Shown here in pieces: positions 23,597 to 35,400 of a stretch of DNA of 64,000 nt. A model generated the notes under the pieces. The model saw only the letters and a list, made by a program, of their open reading frames with translations. It was not told where the DNA came from and did not search any database. Both the position numbers and the translations under genes were made by a program. How positions within the stretch are numbered: position 1 is the stretch's first letter; every line of letters starts with the position of its first letter. Origin of the DNA: Dillenia suffruticosa (lineage: Eukaryota; Streptophyta; Magnoliopsida; Dilleniales; Dilleniaceae); assembly GCA_033439265.1 (NCBI GenBank), contig JAVTVX010000024.1, positions 16,414,501 to 16,478,500 on the forward strand. The letters are read 5' to 3'.

Positions 23597-25150
23597 TTGG
23601 CTCGGGTAAGGAGGGCAACGATACCGATTCAAACTAGGTACTCTCTTAAACAAGTGAAGGAGCTAATTTCTACCCTCACTTATGATATAAAATGTATAGT
23701 AAAACATATCAGATTCGGCAAGTTTTTGAAACTTACTTGTGATACACTGAACCAAAAATTGTGTGAAAAATTGAAAATGAAATTTAAACCGATAGAAAAA
23801 CATCTTTGCATCGGTCTAAATCAAAATTTTAAGCTCACGGCTAAAGAATAGGGCTAATTTTAGGAATCCCCTACATCGGAAGCGATGTGTTAAGTTGTTC
23901 ATCTTTGGTTGAATTCTCAGAGATGAGAAAGTATTTCTTGATACTAAAATATAGCCGGATAAAACAAGAGATGTTGATGCAGATGCACATAAGTTTAAAC
24001 GATACTTCCTGTTATTTCTCCTTGAATGCTTTACATGTCCGACCACTAATATCTTCCCTACTTCAAGACACTTTACTACTATCATTGATGTCGAGAATGC
24101 TGGCCTATAATGGTTAGTTGACAAGGTGTGCCAATTTAAAAGTCTTTTAAAGAGAGGAAAAGAAGAGGAAGATAGAGAAAGAGAGAAGGAAAAGAGAAAG
24201 AAGACAGAAATTTGTGGTTGTCTATTTTTATTTATGATAAATTTTCAATACAATTCAATGTTTAACGATATTAGTCCATGTGCAGAGATCTTTTATTTTG
24301 AGAAGATGAGAGCTGGTGATTTGGGCGGTTAGATAAAGAAATTACCCATTCGGTATTGGACCACCAATTGGGTAAATCGGAATCTTGGATTTGAGTGTAT
24401 AAATGTAAGTTAAGTTAAGTTAAGTTTATATTGTATTGTGTGGAATCTGAACTCTGAATAGTGAGTTATTTATTGATAATTGATAATATATTCAAATAAA
24501 ATTATGAAAAAATCTGTTCAAACTAGTGGAGAAGAAATTAAGGTAAACTTACAAACACTAACTATGGATGTAGCACTTACTACGACAGATGTAGCACTTA
24601 CTACCTCTCAATACACTTACGATGGAGCATTTACTGTTATCTTAATCTTACTATTTGTTTTTGTAGAGAATTGACATCAAATAGGAAGTTAAAATATTTT
24701 TGGAGGAATCAATTTGAATCAATTCCAATCTGTTGCGAATGCAGTTTGTTTTGTTATGCAGACTGTGCAACTATGATGATGATGATGATGTGTAGGACTT
24801 TGATGTAGACAAAGAAGAGAAAGAAGAAAAGAAGAAGCAAAAAAAGTAAAAGAAGTGGAAGGGTAGTGATTTTATTGAGGACGAGGATGTATCGGACAAA
24901 GAGTAAGGGAATGGTAGTGATTTTATTGAGAACTAGGAGGTATCGGACCAATAGGAAGAGAAATGGCAGAAAGGACATGAGGGTTTGGAGGACAAAGGAC
25001 TAGAGGAAAGAAGGCTAGAGAATTTGGAGGACAATTGGCAGGAGGAGAGATTAGATGAACATTAGGAGAGATCAGATGAAGATGAAGATGCTGAATTGTA
25101 TGAAGTGATGAATACCTTAATTGAAATGAATGACGCAAAAACAAACACAA
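23597..25150 (+). pseudogene. Unidentified decayed coding region
   Basis: I do not recognise this. An 84-codon frame (23597-23851) reads RRATIPIQTRYSLKQVKEL and then a Lys-rich segment containing RFGKFLKLTCDTLNQKL. From 24780 to 25130 the plus strand is strongly charged: DFIEDEDVSDKE, repeated as SDFIEN-EVSDQ, then LEDKGLEERRLENLEDNW and SDEDEDAELYEVMNTLIEM, interrupted by stops. A (GAT)n run is at 24774-24791. An acidic, repetitive tail after a basic head resembles captured-gene regions in some plant transposons, but no named family can be supported. Confidence 0.3.
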
Positions 25151-27039
25151 TTTTTACCTTTACCTTTGCTAACTTTAGGACTTTTCTAATGAAAATGAAA
25201 ATATTTAGCTTTTTTATGAATGAAAAGCCATAAAATAATGTTAAACAAGTGTGTTACAACTTTTGTTATTTGTCATTGTGATACATGTTACTGAATCCAA
25301 TTTTTATGACAATTGATAAAATAATTTTGTATAATATTGTTGGAAGCTACATGTGCTGAAGTTATACTTATGAACTGGTGTCCCCTCATTGGATTGGCAC
25401 ATTGATATGAATCAATAAAAATTTTCTATTTATTTTTAATATTATGATTACATGATTATATAATGATTATATTTGATGATATTTGCTAACCATGGAATGT
25501 TACATACGTTCACTCAATACCACTTATTGCCCAAAATCATCCTTCTCCAGATATGTTTTTCCATTATGGTTTTCGGTAAGTATTGTTATTGTATTTTTAT
25601 TTATACTTTCATCTTTCCTTAATATATGCTTTCATCTTTTCTCAACACCTACCTATTCTTCCAGAAAAAAATAACTATAAACAAAGGGTCCACTAAATGG
25701 GGTGCACGCTGCCATAGGCACGCAACCTTCCACAGATAATTTGTTTTAGTAGAACTTATTAATGTTAGTTTTTAAACATGATCTTATCATATCCATATAC
25801 ACATCTCCACTTTGCATTTTTTTTCTCACCTCATAGAGTGTTTTAGTAATGATCTATACCTAGTTTTCTCACATTACTTATTTTCTTCCTTATTTTACTA
25901 ATATAGATATATGTGGTTTGTGCATTTGGTTTGGACACGAAACAAAAAAGCAATTAAAGTAAGTGGGATATTTCAACTTGAATTCGACTTTCGATTATGC
26001 AACCTATTGAGTTACTTTATTATTAAATACCATTAAAGATTATATACTAATATACATTTCTATTAATATACTATTGTATTTTCATAACAGGTTTTTATTC
26101 TCGTTATTTTCAAACAACATTGGTTTTGTTACGCTATTTATTTGGACAAACAAATTAAGTTGTTCTAAACTCAGGTTATTGCTTTAGAAGCCATGAAAAT
26201 GATGAACAGCAAACTTTGATGGTAATTATAGTAATTACTTAATATATTTAAATATTAAATTTGTTCAACTATAATCTATAATATTTTAATTAATTTCTCT
26301 TCCAAAAAGATTGTATTGAGAGGACTTATGGAAATTCATATTTTATCTCCGAAATTATGTGCCTTGAAATTCCACAGCAGCCTAACACGTAAATTAAGAT
26401 AATTAGGGTGCAATTTGCTACATGATTTTGATTTAAATTAATGCATATCCTAAAATAATTTTTATATGTGAGGAATGATTGAGAAATATTTGTTATGAAA
26501 ATTTTGGAGATATGAAAATCAGGAATGTTTATAAGTCTACTAAATCAAGAAGTATGTTGTTATAGACCATTGTCACATCTTATCTCATTTTGTATTATAA
26601 TTGTATTGGAATTGCTGATAATTTTATTTCATGACTTCATTTCAGGATCTTAATTTCTTGAAAAAGAATATTTTCTCAAATTTTTAATGTCAGAGTATAA
26701 TACAATCCGTCCTGACATCATATCCATGAAGATGAAGATGAAGATGAAGATGAAGATGGAGGAAATAAAGAAAAAAAAGTTTGAACGAGAAAAGCAAAGT
26801 TTGAACCACACAAAGGAAATGGAAAATTATGAAAAGAATTGGAAAATTGTGAAAAGAACTTGTGAGGTACCATAATTGACCAATCAACTCCACATATAAT
26901 AACAATTCCATTAGAAATAATTTTCTTTTCTCCTGCAAATCCTAAGGTAAGCAAGGAATTATCTAACCTATGACTGTCAGATTTATTAGAAACAATAATA
27001 ATTCTAATAATAATTTATATTAAAAGTAAAATGCTCAAC
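25151..27039. other. AT-rich DNA, no gene recognised
   Basis: The only distinct feature is a (GATGAA)n hexamer run at about 26728-26758, which produces short Lys/Met or Ser/Leu/His-rich frames on the two strands. Confidence 0.5.
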
Positions 27040-27600
27040 ATTACTAATAACCAATACTTATAATACTTACAAAATCTCACTCCATGTTATAGAATCTCAC
27101 TCATGTTATCACCCCTATTAGCAATTTAGTACCTCATTTGACTCCAATAATAATATTTCTATCTAGCAAACTGACCACAAGTTATCAAGTTATCACCTGT
27201 TACAATAGTTGTTATTCAAATTATCACCTGTTATTTAGTATTAATATTTCCACCCAAAAAACTTACCATATATTCCAAGTTGTTATTCAAGTTATCACTT
27301 GTTATTCAATATTATCACATATCACTTGTTATTCGCAAACTTAGTACAACTTACTTATAACTTACTTACCACCTGTGGCAAACTTACCATAACTTACTTA
27401 CTTATCACCTGTGCCAAACTTATCATAAGATTATCGCAACTCATCGCAACTCATCGCAACTTACCACACTCTCACAAAACTTACCATCTCTCTCGCAAAA
27501 TTATCACAACTTACCACCTATTATTACTCTGTTATCACTCACTTATTGTTGTATCTTATTATAACTTATCACATGTTAATTTTAAAAATTTTAACCATCT
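27040..27600. repeat. Short-motif array (TTATCAC / TTACCA words)
   Basis: Clustered variants of AACTTACCATAACTTACTTA, GTTATCACCTGTTA and an exact triplication of CAACTCATCG near 27438-27465. The word set resembles the arrays at 10766-10950 and 51840-52600. Such arrays flank CACTA transposase remnants elsewhere in the window. Confidence 0.5.
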
Positions 27601-27929
27601 CTAAAGGCTATATACCCTGACATTTTCAATATTTAGGATTTGATATATACTGACTATTTCATAATTTTCAATATTTAGGACTTAGAGATAGAATAGTATA
27701 TAGCATTTGCATTTGTATGGTAATTGTTAATTTAAAGTTGTGCTTAAAAGTTGAAGAAGAGAGGAAGAAAAGAGAAATGGTTGTATCATAATGCAATTCA
27801 ATATTTATAAATTACTTCCACAAGGTTGGTTAGGATTGGTGAATGATGATGGATGGTCACAAAAATGTAAATATGTAAATACAAGGTTGCATAATAAATG
27901 CAAGTTATATTGATACCTGTGTAACTGCA
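27601..27929. other. AT-rich spacer
   Basis: No gene or repeat with definable ends is seen. Confidence 0.4.
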
Positions 27930-28100
27930 TGACCGCACATGCCCGCACCTCGTGCGCTTACCTATGTGGTAGAGCCGTGTGGGCAGCACGGGGGACCACG
28001 CATGCTCATGCCCCACGCTTACCTGCATAGTAGAGTCACGCGGCAACATAGGGACCGCGCAAGCCTGTGCCCTATGCTTGCCTGCGTGGTGGAGCTGCGC
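27930..28100. repeat. GC-rich minisatellite island
   Basis: GC-rich block with the unit CGCTTACCTGYRTRGTAGAGYCRYGYGG repeating about three times (near 27955, 28016 and 28075), each followed by a GGGACCRCGC-type word. It is flanked by AT-rich DNA. Similar in style to the islands at 9744, 56905 and 60055. Confidence 0.65.
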
Positions 28101-28164
28101 AATCTAATGATCGCAATCTTCTTCCCCCAACCCGATGATCCCGGATTCAAAATTCGATGTAACA

Positions 28165-28515
28165 AAAAAAAAAACTTCAAAATCCCTTTCTATTGTTTCC
28201 TAATAGGTCATGTTTGGGAGAGTTTAGTTTAGATTCAATCGAGATCAACGAGTTTTCAATATAATAAAATTATTGAAAAAGTGCGAATTTTAAATTTTTG
28301 AGAAAATTTGATTTCTACTTACATATTTTTCTATTTCAAATTAATAATTTTATTTTAATTAAAAATGTTATGAATAAAATAATTATAAATTAAGATAATT
28401 TGAGATTGCCAAACTTAGGAGCCATTAGCCATTTTTGTGTTTTGCACTTGAAATGTATGGAAAACTAGGAGTTCAATTATTACAACAATAATGCAGCACT
28501 ATGGACTACTAAAAA
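28165..28515. repeat. Dispersed repeat, copy A
   Basis: About 350 bases match 45625-45945 in the same orientation. Shared landmarks: TCATGTTTGGGAGAGTT, AAAATGTTATGAATAAAAT and ACTAGGAGTTCAATTATTAC. No terminal repeats or coding potential are seen, so the class is unknown. Confidence 0.75.
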
Positions 28516-28622
28516 ATAAAGGAAATGAGCAATGCTCTTTCAATGAGAGAGAGAGAGCCTGTGTAGAGTATGAGTGAAAAAAATAAAGGAAATTATATCA
28601 TACAAATTTGTAGAGAGATAAA

Positions 28623-28752
28623 TGTTATTGAAAAAAAGATGTAAATATCTTTGGTTTTGGAGTCCACAGTTTGATGTGCTCAAAATTGGAATTGAAGTAG
28701 TACAAAGACAAAATCCAAAATCAAAAGAAAAATTTAACCACAATGTATATAA
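28623..28752 (-). mobile_element. Distal part of copia 3' LTR (split)
   Basis: Matches the start (in plus coordinates) of the LTR at 37195-37596: both carry GAGTCCA-AGTTTGATGTGCT, AATTGAAGTAGTACAAAGACA and a following AAA-rich segment. The match stops at about 28752 and resumes at about 32133, so the LTR is interrupted by the DNA in between. Confidence 0.8.
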
Positions 28753-29084
28753 CTAGGTGGAGTAGATCACGCTACGCGCGGTGCAAAGTTGAAATTTAGT
28801 TATAAAATATCGAGATGTGTCCGGTGTTAGAAATTATAATTGCATGTGTTCAAATAAAATATGTGGGCCACTCAAGAGGACCATGAAATCCGAAATGGTA
28901 TGTTCATGATGTATAGTTAATTAATAATAATTATAAACTATTATCATTCCATATGATTTTGACCTTAAAAGAAAAAGGGCTTATTCCATCTCTATTGGCA
29001 GGCTTAAAAAAATAGTGTTCCTTTCTTTATTCTAGATTTCAAGTATATTTTATAGATAACAAAAAAATCTAAAAAATAGTATAA

Positions 29085-30500
29085 TCATAATTGTAAAATT
29101 TAATAATAAAAGTATAATTTGCATATACTTAGTATTTTTTTAAAATAATTATCTGTATTATATAATATTATAATATGATATTTTTATATATTTTTAATAT
29201 AAAAACATTTATAAAATATTTTTTTACTTAATATTTTTAAAATTACAAATCTAACAGTATTATAATATAATAGTATTTTTTCTATATATAAAAATATTTT
29301 GCTTATAATAAAATCATCCATATAATATATATTTTTTGTATTTTTTATAATTATGAAATTTTATAATAAAATTGTCATTATATTAATAACACATGACTCA
29401 ACACTCAATACTTGTAAATAATTTTTTTAATATAAAATATTTTCAAACATTTTTTACTTAATATTTTAATTATTATAATTTTTACAGTATGATAATATTA
29501 TAATATTTTCTCTAAACATCATTTATTTTAGATATTTTTTTTATATTTTATATATAATTATAAAATTTTTTAAACTAAAAATATAAGAAAGATTTGAAAT
29601 AAATGATATATGATAAAAATATTATAATATTATAATACTGTAAATTTTATAATTATAGAAATATTAAATACAAATTTTGAAAATATTTTTTATTGAAGAA
29701 ATTAAAAGTATCGTATTATAATACATTACAAAATAAAAAATAATTTGATTAAAAAGTTTTATGATTGTATTAAAAGTATATAAAATATTTATAAAATTTC
29801 ATTATAAAAAATATATTTTGAATAAAAACAAAAGTATTAAAAGATCATAATATTAACATAATAAAAAATATATATTTGTAATAGAAAGATAAAAAGGTGT
29901 CATGGAGAGAAAGACGGAGAGGGAGAGGGAGAGGGAGAGAGAGAGAGAGAGAGTGAATGTCTTTAGTTGAAGAAGGTGTGACCCTTGGTCGACAAAATTT
30001 CAAGGTTAATTTTTTTTTAATAAAACCTATTTTAAAATTTTGAAAATAATTAAAAAAATGTGAAATTATGGTTAGTATAATTATATTTACAAAATTTAAT
30101 AATAAAAGTATAATTTGCATATAGTTAGTATTTTTTAAAATAATTCTCTATATTATATAATATTATAATATGATATTTTTATATATTTTTCATATAAAAA
30201 TATCTATAAAATATTTTTTACTTAATTTTTTTATAATTACAAATCTAACAGTATTATAATATTATAGTATTTTTTCTATATGTAAAAATATTTTGCATAT
30301 AATAAAATTATCCATATAATATATATTTTTAGTATTTTTTTATAATCATGAAATTCTATAATAAAATTGTAATTATATTAATAACACATGACTCAAAACA
30401 AAATACTTGTAAATAATTTTTTTAATATAAAAATATTTTCAAATATTTTTTAACTTAATATTTTTATAATTATAATTTTTGTAGATTGTATTTCTACTAT
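29085..30500. repeat. Two long AT-rich direct repeats, period 995
   Basis: About 29085-29470 and 30080-30470 match closely over roughly 0.4 kb (for example ACACATGACTCA ending at 29400 and 30395). More diverged relatives follow at about 30760-31080 and 31100-31520. Between the two main copies lies a (GA)n run at 29915-29953. Confidence 0.8.
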
Positions 30501-31869
30501 ACACATTATTTAAATATTTATTTAACATTAAATATTTTAAATTAAAATGAAAAATATTTATATAATATTAATATCTGTGTAAAATTTAAAATATATAAAT
30601 ACTATTTTGAAATTATAATATTAAATAATTTAAGTGCAAAAAATACATAAATATTAATATTTAATTTAAAGTTTGTAAAACATACAAAATATAAAAAATA
30701 ATTTAGATATTTAAATATTTCAAATATTTTCAGTATTTTTAGTTTAATTGTAAAATTTTATAATAAAATTATTATTTACATATATTACATTATACTTAGT
30801 ATTTTTTAAATTAATTATTTGTATTATGTAATATTATAATATGTTACTTTTAAATATTTAATTAATCTAAAAATATTTGAACAATATTTTTTACTTAGTA
30901 TTTTTAAAATTATAATTTTTCTAGTATTATAACATTAAATCAAAGTATTTGTTATATGCACTAAAATTTTTCATATTTTTAGTATTTGTAATATAACTGT
31001 TAAATTATTTTGAATATTAATCTTTTAATATAAAAATATTTTCAAATAATTTTTACTTAATTTTTTATTATTGTAATTTTTATAGTATTATAATGTTATA
31101 ATATTTTCTCTAAACATCATTTATTTCAAATATTTTTTATATTTTTAATATAATCATAAAATTTTTTAATCTACAAATATAAAAATGTTTTGAAATAAAT
31201 GATGTATAGTAAAAATACTATAATATTATATAATATTATAATACCACAAATTTTATAATTATAGAAATATTAAGTTAAAAAATTTGAAGATTTTTTTATT
31301 AAAAAAATTAAAAGTATCATATTATAATATTATGCAAAATAAATAATAATTTGATTAAAAACTTTTATGATCATATTAAAAAAATCTAAAATAGTTGTAA
31401 AATTTTATGATGGAAAATATTTTTAATTAAAAAATTCTATGATTGTATTAAAAATATATAAAATATTTGTCAAATTTTATCATAAAAAATATTTTTTTTA
31501 AATAAAAATAAAAATATTAGAATATCATAATATTAATATAATAATTAAAATATAAAATATAAAAAATTAATTTAAATATTTAAATAATATTAAATAATAA
31601 TTTGAAATTTAAATGATTTAAATATTAATTTTAAGATATTTATACTTCAAAAATATTAAATTATAATGTAAAATATTAAAATATTAAATAATAAACTAAA
31701 ACAAAATTATTGAATAATTTAATTTAAGTAAAATTATAAATATTATTATTTATTTAAAATTTTATAAAAATAAAAAATATTTAAATATTTAATTTAAATA
31801 TTTTTTAATATTAAATATATAAAATTAATAAAAATATTTATATAATATTAATATTTGCATAATATTTAA

Positions 31870-32060
31870 AAATGAGGAAAAAGAGAGAGAGAGGGGTAGG
31901 AGGGAGGTGGGAGGTGGGAGGTGGGAGGTGGGGAGAGAGAGAGAGAGAGGGAGAATGTGATGTATTTAATGCATGCATGCAATAAATGGAGAGAGAGTGA
32001 GGGAGAGTAATAAATACAGAGAGAGAGAAGGGGAGAGAGAGGCACCTTCGTCCACGAAGG
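31870..32060. repeat. Purine-rich block with G-tracts
   Basis: (GA)n runs surround GGGAGGTGGGAGGTGGGAGG at about 31899-31933, several G3 tracts separated by one to five bases. It lies at the right end of the Helitron-like insert, followed by a self-complementary CCTTCGTCCACGAAGG at 32044-32059 and a (TA)n run at 32101-32132. Confidence 0.8.
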
Positions 32061-32098
32061 CAGCGCCTTTCCCACGTGGAGGATGACCCCTCATCACA

Positions 32099-32132
<34 letters not shown>

Positions 32133-32136
<4 letters not shown>

Positions 32137-32428
32137 AATAAAGAGAGAGACTACAGAGAGCAAGAATTTTATTTCTCTTTTTATTGTATACAGATGAGGC
32201 TACAAAGGAGTCTATTTATAAGCATTTGGAGAAACTTTGAATGGACATATTAAATAATGTCTAACTCAAAAATCAAGTCACCCATGATTCCAAAATCTAA
32301 AAGTCATTATAATATTAAAGATTTACCTAAAAGCCAACGGTTATTCTTGACTATGGTTATCCATTCGAATGGTCATTTTTATCCATAATAAAATAGACAT
32401 CCACCCAAATTTCATAAAATTTAAAGCA
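32133..32428 (-). mobile_element. Proximal part of copia 3' LTR
   Basis: Matches 37305-37596 (for example GAATTTTATTTCTC, GAGAAACTTTGAATGGACAT and CATCCACCCAAATTTCATAA). It is bordered at 32429 by TTCCCCCTTGG, which on the minus strand is a purine tract ending AAGGGGGAA directly before the LTR, a convincing polypurine tract. Confidence 0.85.
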
Positions 32429-35400
32429 TTCCCCCTTGGATGTCCATTATATGAGAAATATATCTCATTAAAACTTTACTATGGAAAAACTAATTGGATA
32501 AAAACATTAGTGAAGAAAAAAGAGTACATCTTTCTTTACATATAAAACTCTTCGTATTATAGTCTCTCTGATAAAAATATCACATGATATCTTTAAGACG
32601 TTGCATTTCAATTTTATTAATCATTTTCTTGAATATTGTGGTGAGTAATGCTTTTGTGAACAAATTTGTATGATTTTCAATTGATTGAATTTTCTGAATA
32701 TCAATATCTCTATTTTGTATTAAATCATGTATGAAAAATAATTTCGAAAATATATGTTTTGTTCTGTCACTCTTCATTTACCAACCCTTTAATTGGGATA
32801 TGCATACAGCATTGTCCTCAAATAATATTGTGGGAGTTTTCTTGATATTAGTTAAACCATATGATATTTGAATGTGATTAACCATTGATCTGATCTACAC
32901 ACATTTACAATTGGTTTTATAAATTGTTAATATCTCAGTATAATTCGACGATGTAGCAGTCATTGTTTGCTTCATAAATCTCCAAGATATGGTAGTCCTA
33001 CTATATATAAATACATAACCCGTTTGAGAACGAGTTTTATGTAAATCAAACCAATATCTAGCACTTGTATATCCAATTAGTTGTGCATTGGACCCATTTG
33101 GATGAAATAAATCTTTTTCAATTGTATCTTGGAAATATCGTAGAATATGTTGAACTATATTTCAATATCTTCTGATTGAAGCGGAACTATATCTTACAAA
33201 TAAGTTTACAAGAAAAGCTATATCAAATCGAGTAATATTAGCAAGACACATCAATGCACCAATTGCATTTAGATAGGCAATTTATGGATAAAAAATTTTC
33301 TTGTTATCCTTCCGAGTTTAGAAAGAATCTTTTTGTATATCGAGTGAATGAACTGTCATTGGACTGGTTAATGGATGTGATTTATCCATATTAAATCGCT
33401 TTAATACTTTCTTAGTGTAAGTTGATTGATGGATAAAAAATCCATCCTTTAAATATTCGAACTACAGGCCTAGACAAAATTTTGTTTCCAAAAATCTTTC
33501 ATTTTGAATTCTTTCTTTAAGTACTTTGTGATATTTGAAACCTCTTTAGGAGTTTCAATGATATTTAAATCATTAATATATACAGTGATAATTATAAATC
33601 TATGTTCAGATTTCTTTGTCAAAACACACGAGTAAATATGATTATTTACATAACCCTCTTTTAATAGATATTCAGTGAAGCAATTATGCCATATATGCCC
33701 AGATTGTTTTAAACCATACAAAAATCTTTATAATTTGATAGAAAATAATTCTAGAGAATTTTAATTGTATGGTTTAGGTATTTTTGGTTTTTCTGGGATT
33801 TTCATGTATATATCATTATCTAGTGCACCACATAGATATGCAATTATAACGTCCATTAATTATGTATGGAGTTTTTTATGTGCTACCAATCCAATAAGGT
33901 AGCGAAAAGTGATTCTATCCATCACAAGAGAATATATCTCTTAATAGTTTATACTAAGTCTTTGCGAAAAATCTTATGCTACGAGTCGTGTTTTGTATCA
34001 TACGATTTTATTTTTCTCATTTCTTTTTCATACAAATACCCACATGTAACTTATCGGTCTAACACCTTATGGTGTTTTGACTATGGCACTGAAAATAGCA
34101 TGTTTTAAAAGAGATTCTAGATCGGTCTAAATTGTATCCTTCCATTTGGCCGATCATCTCTTGATTTACATTCCTTTATAATTGTGGGCTTATAATCATT
34201 ATTTTCATTCAGGATATCAATTGCCACATTATATGAAAATATACCATTAACAATAGTATTTTGTTGATCTCATGTTTTCATTGTAGAAATATAATTTATC
34301 GATATTTTATGATTTTTCACATTCTCTTTTAAAGGTTCAACTTCTTCAAGAAGATTGTTATGGATTAGGTTATTCATATCTTCTTCTTCCATTTAGTCAA
34401 TTTGACTATTTACTCCCTCCTTCGAGGGGTTAGAACCGATTGGTCTTTCATACTTCAAGCGTGGTTTAAATTCCTTTGTTGTTAGAGGTCTTTAATGGGA
34501 GCATTCTCAGCATGAACATGTAATTGAGTTATCTATTTGGATCACAAAAATAATCTGGCGGTTGATTTGCAATCTATTGAAAATGAATTATTCATTGAAC
34601 TTTTAATTCACAATGTGTATGAGAATTAAGATGAAGTAAGGATGGATTATTGCAAGTAATCTCATTTTCCAACTTTTCTTTCCTTGTATTATCTCCCCCT
34701 AAAATTGAAAAAATTGCTTTATTAAAATGACAATCAATAAATGAAGCTAGAAAAATATCTCCTATGGATGGCTCAAGATATTGGATAATAGAAGGAGATT
34801 CATATCCAATATATATCCATAATCTCTTTTGAGGTCCCATTTTGGTTCTATGTAGAGGGGTGATTGAGATATATACAACACAACCAAAAGTGCCTAAATG
34901 AGAGATATTTGATTCTTATCCAGAAACCAAATTTAAGGGAGAGAATTTCTGATAACTAGGGGGTCAGATGCGAATAAGAGTATATGCATATAAAATTGCT
35001 TATCCCCAAACATTTTCGGGGAGTTTGGTTTTCATAAGAATGGTCTTACAATTAAATGAAGAGGTTTAATAAATAACTATGTTAGGCCATTTTGGATATA
35101 AACATAAACAACAGGATGTTCAACCTTTATACCGATAAACATGTAATAATTATTGAATGTTTGGGATGTAAATTCCCCGGTATTATCAAGGCAAATTGTT
35201 TTGATAGTATAATCAAGGAATACAGCTCGCAAATGAATTATTTGAGTGAGTAATCTCAAAAATGCCAGAGTTCGAGTTGATAACAAGCACGCATGTGACC
35301 ATCTCGTAGAGATATCAATTAAAACTATAAAATATCAAAATAGTCGACATGATGTATGAATTGGTCCACATATATCACCTTGAATTCGATAAAAAAATAT

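Larger units (their letters stand above)
28753..32100 (-). mobile_element. Helitron-like insert, about 3.3 kb
   Basis: It interrupts a copia LTR. On the minus strand its end reads CCGCGCGTAGCGTGATC, a short hairpin with a GTA loop, then ten bases, then CTAG next to T. A hairpin shortly before a CTRR end inserted between A and T is the Helitron 3' signature. The opposite end (5' TC) could not be placed because of the (TA)n run at 32101-32132. The interior is extremely AT-rich and has no helicase, so it would be non-autonomous. The alternative is an unclassified AT-rich insertion. Confidence 0.4.
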
